Counted from the stretch's first letter, positions 41,601 to 50,900 are shown. The stretch: DNA of 52,408 nt from Actinomycetota bacterium (GCA_003599235.1 QZJE01000022.1:1-52408), one strand, 5' to 3'. Numbers and translations are program-made. Notes: generated by a model from the sequence alone, not told the origin.

Positions 41601-41827
41601 TACTGATCATAACCAACGTTATGCATGAAATCATGACAAAAACCATAAACGACAGGGCCATCGCTGTGCTCGACAGTAGCGGTAAAAGTTACTTGCTCAC
41701 CGGCAATAGGATTTTCGTTGGTAGCAGTGAAATCGGTAATCCAAGGAGTGTCAGCATGCGCTGTTAAGCATGCTGAAAACACAATTATTAAGCTGATAAG
41801 TAAAACAAAGACTACTCTAAGCTTCAT
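38633..41827 (-). CDS. Large PKD-repeat surface protein with highly basic C terminus
   Basis: 1064 residues, signal peptide (cleaved after about residue 25, AHA-DT), then about nine or ten PKD-type modules (repeated GGPYSGNVGEPVSL, YNWDLDNNGTYETPGQN and similar). One 140-residue block is closely related to the neighbouring PKD gene, including the WWESWWF insertion. Unlike that gene, it ends in about 85 residues dense in lysine and arginine (from TKLNSLIKALRQGAKRKF to RLIRMAKKLLFK) that are predicted helical. A basic, cationic tail of this kind could bind cell-wall anionic polymers, DNA or heme protein partners (inference). It is the first of the tandem pair. Confidence 0.88.
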   Translation of the reverse strand: MKLRVVFVLLISLIIVFSACLTAHADTPWITDFTATNENPIAGEQVTFTATVEHSDGPVVYGFCHDFMHNVGYDQYGSSNVFNWTFATPGVYFTTVETFHDDDYDMALIVVTVGDTPGNHFPTVDAGGPYSGNVGEPVSLSATGDDPDGDPLTYNWDLDNNGTYETPGQNVQNTWSIAGNYTVGVQADDGLGGYAQDTAVVSIGLTNNPPVANAGGPYQMYENQAEICFWAGDSYDPDPGDNIISYEWDLDNDGSFDGPPNPDPYWWESWWFIDVAYGMVHPADPVTGLPTNTITLRVTDSFGLQSTQSTTVTIYGDQGNYPPIAEANYYYGSTGTPVTLDATGSRSSAPIVSYEWDINLDGTYDYNTPDITTQHTWVNPGYYFIRLRITDSLGRTATDIGDASITGSPVNQNPTVDAGGPYGGIEGNSVSLTATGNDLDGDPLTYNWDLDNNGSYETPGQNISNTWSNAGNYTVGVQVDDGKGGLATDTAAVNIASSNQPPTVEALDQNTYTGCDVNLDIISYFDPDGDELVYRWDINDDGWDTDYQSYSNCLKTWNQLTTIYNWSYPASPSDPAVVNYAKVEVSDGHGHTATDIAAITVNYNQIPVISMQDTYTVYEGQAVFLRTDATDDGTITGYWWDLGYDGVGFDFDYIGRYLSRGYADEVVKHYATIVQDDRGAWSEVFPVTVNVINAAPQISSITDNAPVYPNQPVTVTVNASDAGFDPMTYSFDWDNDGNYDIDGQADNSAQHTYTSAGTKTIGIKVEDNEGGITKTTHNIEVTNTAPVADTGGPYTVNEGQSVTLDGSASSDPDEPYGDSITNYVWTIDGNPVGGNSAVVNSGVLPSGVHQVSLTVTDSYGLTNTADTTLTVNNVAPTANAGADRSIWVYTTLNFFGNSTDPGNDVVSYQWDLDGNGTFETVGQNASYRYDNPGTYTVTLKVTDDDGAQGTDTATVVVSNTRPATVTNPVSGPATTIGARKTKLNSLIKALRQGAKRKFLSKKRAHRFRKYLIRTRKYELLSIKSRYNPAMRRFIKDLRTLRNRKQMNRKFANRLIRMAKKLLFK

Positions 41828-41847
41828 TAATTACACCCTAAGTGATA

Positions 41848-41875
41848 ATTATATCATAAAACAAGCGTTTTTCAA
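41848..41875 (-). promoter_or_regulatory. Promoter of the large PKD gene
   Basis: Minus strand TTGAAA (41875-41870), a 16-nt spacer and TATAAT (41853-41848), with a short leader to the ATG at 41827. Confidence 0.7.
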
Positions 41876-41906
41876 CTTCTCCTTTACTAATAATAGCACT
41901 TAATCT

Positions 41907-41921
41907 TAAAATATTAGTATG
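41907..41921 (+). promoter_or_regulatory. Leaderless promoter of the cyclase gene
   Basis: TAAAAT (41907-41912) followed by exactly 6 nt and ATG at 41919. A TTTACT at 41883-41888 could be the -35 (18-nt spacer). Confidence 0.55.
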
Positions 41922-43022
41922 AGCACGAATAGGCATAAATCGTCATTGAGTTTGGGAGGCGGATTTTTAATGGAAGTGGGCAAAGAAAATATAAAAAAAT
42001 TCCCCGCTGGAAGTATTATTTTCGAAGAAGGCGACTACGGCCATGAGATGTATATTATCCGCTCCGGCGAAATAGAAATCTACCGCAGCCGAGATACCGG
42101 CCAAACCATTTTAGCCAAGTTAAAACATGGTGACTTCTTTGGTGAGATGGCTGTATTTACCGGCATGACCCGCTCAGCTTCAGCCAGGACACTTACCGAG
42201 TGTGAACTTCAAATAGTAACTAAAGGGACTTTCGACCAGCTTGTTAAAGAGCCTGTTGTATGGCGGATGCTTCAGAAAATGAGCGACAGGATAAGAGATT
42301 TTGATGATAAGGTCGAGGATTTGCTGGTTGAAGACCAGTTAAAGAAGGTAGTTCAGCTATTTAGGCGCTATGTTGCCCCTACCGTTGTTGATGAAATTCT
42401 CAAACAATCCGACGTCGATAAAACAATCGATCTCTCGGGTGAGCTAAGAGAGGTAACTGTTTTGTTTGCTGATATCAGAAACTTCACCACTATCGCTGAG
42501 AAAATGCAGCCTCAAGAAGTTGTTGAGCTGCTAAACACCTATTTAGGAGAGATGACCCACGTTGTTTTTCGCTACGATGGCACTGTTGACAAATATATTG
42601 GGGACGCCGTTATGGCTATCTTTAACGCGCCGGTTAAACAAAAAAATCACGCCCTGCTAGCCGTTTCAGCCGCTTTTAACATTCAAAAAGTAATCACTGA
42701 CCTTCAAAAAGAAAACAAAGAAATTGCTGTTGGAGTCGGTATAAATACCGGAAGTGCTATTTTGGGAAATATTGGAACCGAGCTTCACCTCGACTACACT
42801 GTGGTTGGAGATGCAGTAAACATTGCTTCCAGACTTTGCCGCGAAGCAGCTCCCGGACAGCTGCTAATAAGCGAAAAGACCTACAACCAGGTTAAAAAGT
42901 CGGTTAAGATTGAAGAGATGGAGCCTCAGATATTTAAAGGTAAAACCAAGCCTGTTGGCATATATAACGTGATTGGATTAACAGAACAAATACAAAGACC
43001 GAGGAGGAAGGCTAATGCTTGA
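41919..43022 (+). CDS. Class III adenylate cyclase with N-terminal cyclic-nucleotide-binding domain
   Basis: 367 residues. Residues about 20-135 are a CRP-type cNMP-binding domain with phosphate cassette FGEMAVFTGMTRSASAR. Residues about 185-360 are a class III cyclase: VLFADIRNFTTI and GTVDKYIGDAVMAIF supply the metal aspartates and the purine-reading lysine, LDYTVVGDAVNIASRL carries the Thr of the class IIIb pattern and the transition-state Asn and Arg. It should make cAMP, and the sensor domain may give feedback. There are no membrane segments. The start at 41919 fits the leaderless rule used by neighbours; ATG 41970, behind GGGAGG, is an alternative that would remove 17 residues. Confidence 0.92.
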   Translation: MSTNRHKSSLSLGGGFLMEVGKENIKKFPAGSIIFEEGDYGHEMYIIRSGEIEIYRSRDTGQTILAKLKHGDFFGEMAVFTGMTRSASARTLTECELQIVTKGTFDQLVKEPVVWRMLQKMSDRIRDFDDKVEDLLVEDQLKKVVQLFRRYVAPTVVDEILKQSDVDKTIDLSGELREVTVLFADIRNFTTIAEKMQPQEVVELLNTYLGEMTHVVFRYDGTVDKYIGDAVMAIFNAPVKQKNHALLAVSAAFNIQKVITDLQKENKEIAVGVGINTGSAILGNIGTELHLDYTVVGDAVNIASRLCREAAPGQLLISEKTYNQVKKSVKIEEMEPQIFKGKTKPVGIYNVIGLTEQIQRPRRKANA

Positions 43023-43437
43023 GGAACACGGAGACATTAAGGTTTTTAACAACGGCGAAATACTTTTTAAAGAAGGCGCTGAAGGCAATGATATGTATGT
43101 TATCCGGCGCGGTAAAGTTGAGATATATCGAGGAAACGACGGCCATGAAGTAGTTTTAGCCACCCTGGGGCCTGGAGACTTTTTTGGCGAAATGGTCTTT
43201 TTTGGCGATAAAACCCGCTCAGCCTCAGCTAGGGTAGTTGAAGACGACTCCGAAGTACAGGTAGTTAACAAAGATACTTTCTTTTCCTTTATCAATGAAC
43301 CAATTGTGATGGAGATTTTAGAAAGACTGGGCCAAAGAATTATTGATGTCAATAATAAGGTAGAGAAACTTACTTTAGAAGATCAATCAAGAAAAGAATA
43401 TATAAATAAACTTTTTGCCAGAAATTGGGATTTCTAG
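43015..43437 (+). CDS. Single-domain cyclic-nucleotide-binding protein
   Basis: 140 residues, essentially one CRP-type effector domain. It closely resembles the sensor domain of the cyclase upstream (IRRGKVEIYR; FGEMVFFGDKTRSASARVV) with a C-terminal helix but no DNA-binding domain. Probably a cAMP sensor or buffer acting through protein contacts (inference). It overlaps the cyclase by 8 nt, with GAGGAGGA before the ATG, so both are made together. Confidence 0.88.
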   Translation: MLEEHGDIKVFNNGEILFKEGAEGNDMYVIRRGKVEIYRGNDGHEVVLATLGPGDFFGEMVFFGDKTRSASARVVEDDSEVQVVNKDTFFSFINEPIVMEILERLGQRIIDVNNKVEKLTLEDQSRKEYINKLFARNWDF

Positions 43438-44174
43438 CATTGACACTTTTTCTAAGTTTGCTAATTGCACATTTGGTAGCTGATTTCATGCAGCCGGCTT
43501 CTTTGGTTAAATGGACCAAAAGAAGCGTTTATGGCTTACTGGTACACGTACTAGCATATACACTATTAAGTGCTATCGTTCTTGTGGGTTATGACTTATG
43601 GTATGTATGGCTTGGCTTTTTGGCTATAACCCATTTTTTAATCGACCGCACTAAATATCACTTGAGCGACAGGCTTAAGGGTTATGAAACACATCTCTTT
43701 TTAGCTGATCAGACATTACACGTTATTGCCCTTGGAATAGTATTATTCTTTCTAAAACCAGGCACTATTGCTTTATCTGATACTTCAGCTTTCATTCAGA
43801 TGATAACTCCTTATAAAATATATCTTCCGTATATTGCCGGCTATATCTCACTTACCTTTGCTGTTTCCATTTTAGTATTTGAAACCGACCGTACCTACGG
43901 TCTAAGACATGGCGCTACAGCTCCCAGAATGATTGTTACTTTTAAGGAGAGAGCTCAAGGGATGATAGAGCGGACTGTTGGTCTTACTTTACTTTTATTT
44001 AACAATCTCTTCTTCCTCTTCCCGTTAGCTTTTATTGCATCGATATTAGTTCTTTATAAACGCTGGTCTACTAATACCGGCTGGAGAAGAACCATTACCA
44101 TAGAGTTTACCGTTGGTTGGTTTTTTACATTAGCGATTGCTTCGATATTGCGGTTATTCATATTTTTTTCCTAA
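43425..44174 (+). CDS. DUF3307 membrane protein
   Basis: 249 residues with about six to seven hydrophobic helices. LLIAHLVADFMQPASLVKW at the N terminus and LLVHVLAYTLL, AITHFLIDRTKYH are the DUF3307 pattern. Function unknown. The TTG at 43425 overlaps the previous gene by 13 nt; the TTG at 43440 is an alternative start. Third gene of the cAMP unit, suggesting a membrane partner of cyclic-nucleotide signalling (inference). Confidence 0.82.
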   Translation: MGFLALTLFLSLLIAHLVADFMQPASLVKWTKRSVYGLLVHVLAYTLLSAIVLVGYDLWYVWLGFLAITHFLIDRTKYHLSDRLKGYETHLFLADQTLHVIALGIVLFFLKPGTIALSDTSAFIQMITPYKIYLPYIAGYISLTFAVSILVFETDRTYGLRHGATAPRMIVTFKERAQGMIERTVGLTLLLFNNLFFLFPLAFIASILVLYKRWSTNTGWRRTITIEFTVGWFFTLAIASILRLFIFFS

Positions 44175-44231
44175 TTTTTCCCAACCCGCCGATTAACCAT
44201 AGGATTAACTCTAGATAGTTGACCAAATTAG

Positions 44232-44263
44232 TTGATTTTGAAGTAACTTTGTGATAATATAAT
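44232..44263 (+). promoter_or_regulatory. Promoter of the multiheme cytochrome pair
   Basis: TTGATT (44232-44237), a 17-nt spacer and TAATAT (44255-44260), with an overlapping TATAAT at 44258-44263. The leader of about 80 nt to 44346 has no recognised riboswitch, and the start lacks a clear ribosome binding site. Confidence 0.5.
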
Positions 44264-44345
44264 CACTAATAGCAAGCAATACTATTAATAGTTTTCTTCG
44301 TAATAACAGTTGTATCCCCTAAATTAGCTCTTCGGGACAAAAGAA

Positions 44346-45434
44346 ATGCTAGTTAGTTATAGGTTTGTAGATTTAAAACTGCATGATTTCATAAAAGTTG
44401 CCTTACTAATTGTCACCATTCTTTTCATTTTATGCAACCAAGCTATTGCAGAAGTAAATAATTCAAACGACTGTTCTAGCTGCCATAGTGCGTACCCGAG
44501 TGATAGATTCGACCAATACCTGGAGTCTAATGCAGTTGATTACAACAATTGTGTTTGCCACCAACGAATCAGCCAAAACCACGGTTTTGTTGCTACATAC
44601 TCAAGCCCTTTCGGTTTTTTCAAATCCACCGATTCATTCGGTATATCTGCCGGCAGCCTTCATACAAAACATCTCGACGAGCATCAAGTAGGTCAAAATT
44701 GCAATACATCTTGCCATAATCATCACGAGGGAGTTAGCGGTCAATGTTACAATTGCCATGTATTTATTCAAAAAGACGGACTATATGGCCCCCAAGATTG
44801 CAAAGATTGTCACTATTCGGCCGATTGCCAAACATGTCACCAAGTACCAGTTCCCCATAGCAGCCACGGCAATGTTGCCCCTCGAGCTTCACTAATATCA
44901 ACTGGATATTCAATAAACCAAATGCGAATGCCTGAAAGTGCTTACTCTACAAATGTTAGTTGCATAAATGAACAATGTCACCAAGCTACTTTTAATCAGC
45001 AAGGAGCAGAGGGATTAGTTTTAAGACCTAACTGCAATAATTGTCATTCTGACTCTACCCATAATTTTCTGTCCCCTTCTGATATTCCACTTTATAGCGA
45101 AAATGGTTATCTATGGTCAGTCCCCATAGCTGCTAGCCAATATAATGGAGAGCCTTGGTTAGAAAGTATTTATCAAGATAGCGGCCATGTTATCTTTACT
45201 AACCATCAAATTACCGATGGAGAGGCTATCTATAACTGGTATCTGGAACAACTTGCTCTAAATGGCTGGACCCAGATAAGTGTTAATAAAATAAGACCGG
45301 ATTACTGGAGCATGGTATACCAGAAAATAAGTGATAGCAGGCAATTAATCATTAATTTTTATAGCACTGAGTTTCATGACCCCTACAGCCTGCCAGTTCT
45401 AACTGGGCCTAGGATAGAGATACTATATTTATAA
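44346..45434 (+). CDS. Multiheme c-type cytochrome (8 potential hemes) with C-terminal domain
   Basis: 362 residues. A signal segment at about 17-35 (ending NQAIA). Five canonical CxxCH sites at C43, C134, C152, C161 and C230, and three irregular ones: CVCH at 69-72, CNTSCH at 119 and CINEQCH at 206. Free histidines cluster between them as distal ligands. Residues about 239-362 form a separate domain (HNFLSPSDIPLY ... GPRIEILYL) that is shared with the next gene; its middle, IYNWYLEQLALNGWTQI, resembles small surface beta-alpha modules. It is probably exported and may carry electrons outside the membrane (inference). Nine nt upstream of the second cytochrome gene. Confidence 0.86.
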   Translation: MLVSYRFVDLKLHDFIKVALLIVTILFILCNQAIAEVNNSNDCSSCHSAYPSDRFDQYLESNAVDYNNCVCHQRISQNHGFVATYSSPFGFFKSTDSFGISAGSLHTKHLDEHQVGQNCNTSCHNHHEGVSGQCYNCHVFIQKDGLYGPQDCKDCHYSADCQTCHQVPVPHSSHGNVAPRASLISTGYSINQMRMPESAYSTNVSCINEQCHQATFNQQGAEGLVLRPNCNNCHSDSTHNFLSPSDIPLYSENGYLWSVPIAASQYNGEPWLESIYQDSGHVIFTNHQITDGEAIYNWYLEQLALNGWTQISVNKIRPDYWSMVYQKISDSRQLIINFYSTEFHDPYSLPVLTGPRIEILYL

Positions 45435-45443
45435 GGAGTTAAG

Positions 45444-47993
45444 ATGAGAAAAACTACCATAACAACAATATTGGTTTTGATTATGGTACTTGTATGTTCA
45501 ACAACAGCATTGGCTGCTTTGGGCACTTTAACTTGGATAGACAGCCAAGATTTTAACGGAACGTTAACCAAAAACTCGGGCTTTAATTATTCTAAGAAAT
45601 TTTTGTCAGATAAAAAAATAGACCATTTTATCGCTGCTTATAACCATTTCTACGCAATATCGGCAACCACCCTATATGTTTTAGATGAAAAGGGCCAAAA
45701 TATTAAAACCCTTAGCTTACCGGCAAACACAGTAGATCTTACTTCCGGTGACAATAAAGTATTTATTGCCCTAACCAATGGCAAAGCCGTAACTATAGAT
45801 AATACGTCTAACAACTTGTTACCAGGAGATATTGATTTACAAACAAGCGGTGGCTTTCAAATAAGTAGGATTTTCTACTATCCTGGAGGTAATCAACTAG
45901 TAGTAGCTTATAGCTTAAACGGCACCGGTGCCTACGGTGCTCTTATTAATACTGATGGTACTTTAGTCCGCCGCCTTAATCTATATTCCTCGTATAACAA
46001 TTACAAGTTTGATTATGATTCCAGCCGCAACCTATTGGTTTGCGCAACTCCCTATATTAGGAGAATGGCCAACCTAAGTACCGGAGCAGTTTATAAACCT
46101 GGCTCTAGCGTTAATAATTGGCTGGTCTATGATATCGTTTTTTCTAAAAGCTCTAAATATCTATATGTTTTTACTCGCTCAAGAAGCAATACTGTTGGTT
46201 ATACCAGATATGATACAACTAACGGTACTTTCGGCAGCACTTATTCATATTCCAGCTGGACTAACGGCAATGGGTTTGGTGATATTGTTGCCAATCCTCA
46301 ATCTAATAAATTTTATGGGTCCTACCGTCCCTATTCCGGTAGTCCTTATGTAGTTGAGTTTAGCGAACCCTCTGGCAGACCTAGTTTTACCAGTATTGGC
46401 TGCTTAGGAGCAAACAATCTTTCTTTTGATGCAGAAACAAAAAGACTGGCAGCTAATGATTTAGGCTACGGCCTATGGGTTGCAGGGGGTAATCAGTTCA
46501 GTGGCACAGGTTATGGCCCTAGCAGTTCAGTTTTGCTATACGGCAAAACATCTGATGATAGAATTGCTAAATGGTCAAATCTTATATTTAACAAAACTCT
46601 ACCCGAAGACACCAACACATACTTTAGGATAAAAACAGCGTCAAAACAGCAAGATCTTTCTTTAGCCAGCTATTCACAATGGTATCAAGTAGACACAGCA
46701 GAAGCTTATTTTTACCTATCTAATATCATTGCCAATGGTACTTGGATTCAAATTGAAGTTAACTTAACCAGCTTAGGCTTTGATACACCGGAACTAAAAT
46801 CTGTCTCAGTTGATTATGAAAGCGTTATTGCTTCAGCTACTAGCTGTAGTTTAAGCACTGATTGCCACGAGAGCACTTACCCTAAAGACAATTTTGATGA
46901 AGCACAAGAGGTAAAACCAATAGTAATGGATAGGTGCGCTAAGTGCCATAAATCAATGTATGGCTTTTCTTCTCTGCGTTTTGATGGCAGCTCAGGGGCT
47001 CATCTTGGAATCCACGATTTTGCCATTGCTAAGCCCTTAAACGGTTTCTTTGGAGGTTTTGCAGGCAGCACTTTTAGCAATGTCCATCTAAGACATACCG
47101 GTATAATCCCTAATTGTACTAACTCGGGTTGCCATGATATGCATGGCGACTCTTCGGGTTGCGCTACCTACTCCGATTGCCACGACGTATCCGGGCAAAG
47201 CTTATGTGGTTCTTGTCATAGACCGCTTAGTTGTAGTGATTGTCACGACCAAGTTATCCACGAAAAACATAATAATCCTAATCAAGCTGCTAACTGCTCT
47301 GATAGCAATTGCCACGGCAGCTTAGCTTCCTTAAATGCTGCTCCAGCTTGTACTAATTGTCATTACCGGGATAATGAGAATAGAGTCGATGCTTTTATTG
47401 ACAAATCAGGACATGGCGATATTAACACTAAACATCAAGTAAAGGATGAGATTTGCGCAAGTTGTCATAGCAGCCAAATAGACACCTATCACTTAGAAAG
47501 AAGCGATAGCAGTGGAAACCAAATGACCTGCGCTACCTGCCATAAGAGCAGTAGACCGGAAGTAATTCTAGCCATTAGGCAAAACGACACCACCTGCATA
47601 CGGTGTCATCCTAACTCCGGACATAACTTCTTGCCTCCAGGCGATGTCCCGTTATACAAAAACGACGGCTATCTCTGGACAGCACCTATTAAAGCTAGCC
47701 AATACAACGGCGAGTCCTGGATGCCTGACAGTTTCCTAGACGGAGGCTATGTTATCTTTACCAACCATCAACACAGCGACGGAAATGCCCTATATAATTG
47801 GTATTTAGATAAGTTAGCTGATAACGGCTGGGCTGAAGTTAGCTCTGATAAAACTAGGCCTAATTACTGGAGCCTAACTTACCAAAAAGAAGCAAGGAAA
47901 ATAACGGTTAACTTCTATGATACAACTCACCATAATCCTGAAGCTGAATTAGTAAGCACCGGCCCTAGAATTGAGATTATTTACTTGAAGTAA
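45444..47993 (+). CDS. Large multiheme cytochrome with N-terminal beta-propeller-like region
   Basis: 849 residues. Signal peptide 1-24 (VCSTTALA). Residues about 30-370 are beta-rich with propeller-like strands (YLYVFTRSRSN, LLVCATPYI); about 370-460 resembles a beta-sandwich ending in TPELKSVSVDYES. The heme region, about 468-722, has seven CxxCH sites (C498, C588, C597, C636, C671, C696, C718) and four wider ones (C468, C558, C573, C618; CX4CH or CX5CH). The last 120 residues repeat the C-terminal domain of the upstream cytochrome. AAGGAG precedes the ATG; the genes form one unit. It could be an extracellular conduit or reductase with a binding propeller (inference). Confidence 0.87.
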   Translation: MRKTTITTILVLIMVLVCSTTALAALGTLTWIDSQDFNGTLTKNSGFNYSKKFLSDKKIDHFIAAYNHFYAISATTLYVLDEKGQNIKTLSLPANTVDLTSGDNKVFIALTNGKAVTIDNTSNNLLPGDIDLQTSGGFQISRIFYYPGGNQLVVAYSLNGTGAYGALINTDGTLVRRLNLYSSYNNYKFDYDSSRNLLVCATPYIRRMANLSTGAVYKPGSSVNNWLVYDIVFSKSSKYLYVFTRSRSNTVGYTRYDTTNGTFGSTYSYSSWTNGNGFGDIVANPQSNKFYGSYRPYSGSPYVVEFSEPSGRPSFTSIGCLGANNLSFDAETKRLAANDLGYGLWVAGGNQFSGTGYGPSSSVLLYGKTSDDRIAKWSNLIFNKTLPEDTNTYFRIKTASKQQDLSLASYSQWYQVDTAEAYFYLSNIIANGTWIQIEVNLTSLGFDTPELKSVSVDYESVIASATSCSLSTDCHESTYPKDNFDEAQEVKPIVMDRCAKCHKSMYGFSSLRFDGSSGAHLGIHDFAIAKPLNGFFGGFAGSTFSNVHLRHTGIIPNCTNSGCHDMHGDSSGCATYSDCHDVSGQSLCGSCHRPLSCSDCHDQVIHEKHNNPNQAANCSDSNCHGSLASLNAAPACTNCHYRDNENRVDAFIDKSGHGDINTKHQVKDEICASCHSSQIDTYHLERSDSSGNQMTCATCHKSSRPEVILAIRQNDTTCIRCHPNSGHNFLPPGDVPLYKNDGYLWTAPIKASQYNGESWMPDSFLDGGYVIFTNHQHSDGNALYNWYLDKLADNGWAEVSSDKTRPNYWSLTYQKEARKITVNFYDTTHHNPEAELVSTGPRIEIIYLK

Positions 47994-47996
47994 CCG

Positions 47997-50900
47997 TTAC
48001 TCAAGCACAATGTAGTTGAATCTAAGTTCTTCTGAGGATGCCTTGGAGAGATGGATATATAAGTGCTTTTTGGTGGCAGTTACCCAGTATCTTACATTTC
48101 CAGGATCTGAGGTAGGAGTAATCGTTACTACCGGGGATTTTTTATAGGCTTTCTTGAATGTGTAAGTGACATCTTTTTCGCCTTTATCTATAGTTAACCT
48201 GCCTTTGGTATCCTTACTGGCGATAATATGGCCTTTGACTTCTAAGTTTCCTGGTACAATTAAATTACCTTTTTTGTTAAGTGAAAATTTATTTTTTAGC
48301 ATCTTGATTTGTTTTTCATGCGCCTTAACTACTTCTAATGTATAGATAGGAATCTTGTCGTATTTTAGGGCGTCCGGTCGGCCTTTTTTATAAATAACCA
48401 GGTCTTTTAATCCCAGTCTATCTAGGTCTTCAGCTATATACCCCAACTCTTTTTCCTTGCTGGCTTTATCGGTAAAAGATTTTGGTTTTAATTTCAGTAT
48501 GTTTGAGAACTTACTAACAAGATTTTTAATATTGGCTTTATATCTGGCTGAAGATGAATCATAGTAAAAATCGCCAGTAGAAGTATTAACCCTTACATAG
48601 TTATATGAAGAAGTACCGGTTAAGCCAGAAACTGCCAGTTTAGTTCCAGGATTAGTTGTTCCAATGCCGACTAAGCCACCAGGCTTAATAGTCATTTGTG
48701 GGTTGTTGCTAGCACCACTAGCAAAATGCAAATAGCTGTTTGTTTGGCCAGTTCTTATAATAGAATCATAACCCCCAACAGCCCAGCTAGGGCCAGTGGC
48801 ATTAGTCGACTGCCTAATCTGTAAAGCAGATGCCCCATTGTATGCAGGCATAGCAAAAAGAGTTTCAGCTCCAGCCGTAGTATCGGTGTTCTGTACTCTT
48901 AATCCATTAAGTGTAGTCGTACTCGATCCTAAAATATCGAGCTTATGTGTTAGGCTGCTCGATGTCCCGATACCAACGTTGCCGCCGCTTGGTTGTAAAA
49001 GGAGGTTATATGCTGTCGCCGTTCCGTCAGTTCTTTGTGCTTGTAACCAAGGAACTCCACCTCCACCGACACCTGCAAGTAAACCATAATTAATATCAGT
49101 ATTCGTTAAGTAAAATCCTCCGCCGGTAGCAGAACCAAGTGTCGGCGACGTTGTTGCTGCCGCCCCAGTGCTTTGCAACTTGACTTTGGGGGATGGTGTC
49201 CCTATGCCAACACTGCCGCTAATAATTGACATAGTTGCAGTTGGAGCTACCTGTCCATTGCCTGCAAATATAGTCGCTCCTGTATCAACAGTAGCATGTT
49301 CCCTAATTGAAAACTCAGGATAGTCTCGGTTCCCCCTATACCAAGAAATCTCTGGCCTATCTGTAGAACCTCCATTAAGAATTATGCTGTGTAAATCACT
49401 TGCTAGCGCCACGCCTTGTGAATCGTATTTAGAGGTCGTAATCACCGCTGAATCCCAAACACGCAAATTCCCATTACTAACATCTAACTTGTCAACCGGT
49501 CCTGTCGTCCCGATGCCGACATTGCCATTGCTTGCAATCCTAATTCTTTCATTGGCATCACCCATGCCGCCTGAGTAAAAAGCCATCCCTAATCCAGCCC
49601 CGGCAGCAGGATTTTCAACAACTGTACCAAATCCAGCTTGCATAACACCCGATAAATCGTTTTTGTCGTGCTGTAAGTAAATCTTCATTTTGTCATTTAG
49701 TGCAGTGTTTATACCTCGCTTATGATAGAGTAAAGTGGGTGCCGAGTTGGCTACATTTCTCTCCGTAACCGCCCTAATCATGTCATCTGAGGAGCTGCTA
49801 TACAAGTCTGCTTTGTAAGTTGGATTCGTTGTTCCAATACCGACGTTGCCACTTGAATTGACATAAAAATTAGCTGTTTTAGTATAGCCTTGCTGTGAGG
49901 AGATAGTACCACTATTTGCAACAGTTACCTCAGTGCCACTGATATAGGCTGTTATGGTATCAATGGTTCCGTCGGCCCAGACAAAGAATCTTCCAACATC
50001 TGCTGATGTAAATGTTCCCACAGTTGCTGTAATAGTTGTGGTTGTTTTTGAAGCAGTATATGTAGCCACTGCAGTTGTGGAACTTATAGTTCCTGTGACA
50101 TCAAGTTTTGAAGCGATATTTGTTGTATTGATACCGACATTGCCGGTAGTAACATCAAAAAAGGATCTTATGGTTCCATCTGGCTTGCCTATAAGCAAGC
50201 CATTGTTATAGGCATTATTTTCCCACAGAGACACTCTATCACTACCGTTTACTCTGAGCGTTAAACCAACAGCGCCGCCAGTTCCGCTATTTTCTATCTT
50301 AAGTATAGAATTAGAATTACCACCTACAACATTTACATTTCCTTTAGTGGCATGTGAGGTTGATCCTAGGGTTAGATTCTCTGAAGCTGCTGTTCCACCA
50401 TAGAGAGTTTGGCCTCCTGAACGGCCAGCTAAAAGAGCATATCCGGTATGGTCATCGTCACTTAATCCCCCTAATGACCCATGGTCAATTGAAGAAATTG
50501 CAGACCAAGTAGGCGCTGCCCCTACTCCTCCAGAAGCTAAATAATATCCGGTAGCTACATCTGAGAGCTTAGCAAGAGAAGTGGCTCCAGAAGCATAGAT
50601 TAAATCGCCAGTAGTATAGCTAGTAAGCCCTGTTCCACCTTGGTCGGCTCCTAATGTTCCTGTTGATGTTAAGTTCTTAGAGGCATCAGTAAAGACTGCT
50701 TTGGAAGCAGTAAGGCTAGTAATATTAACATTGCCGGAGGAATCAATTCGCATTTGTTCTGTCCCGGTGGTGGTTGTATTATTAGCGGCTGTTAGAAACC
50801 TTATATATGTAGCAGCATTATTACTGGCGGAACCACCACCGATACTTATAGCGTTATCGGTAGCTGTAGATGAAGAAGAAAATACCTGTATTGATTCCTC

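Noticed and set aside
44264..44345. Possible cyclic di-GMP riboswitch before the cytochrome pair.
   Set aside because: The leader lacks the GCAAAGCCA-type core and tetraloop-receptor elements expected of that class.
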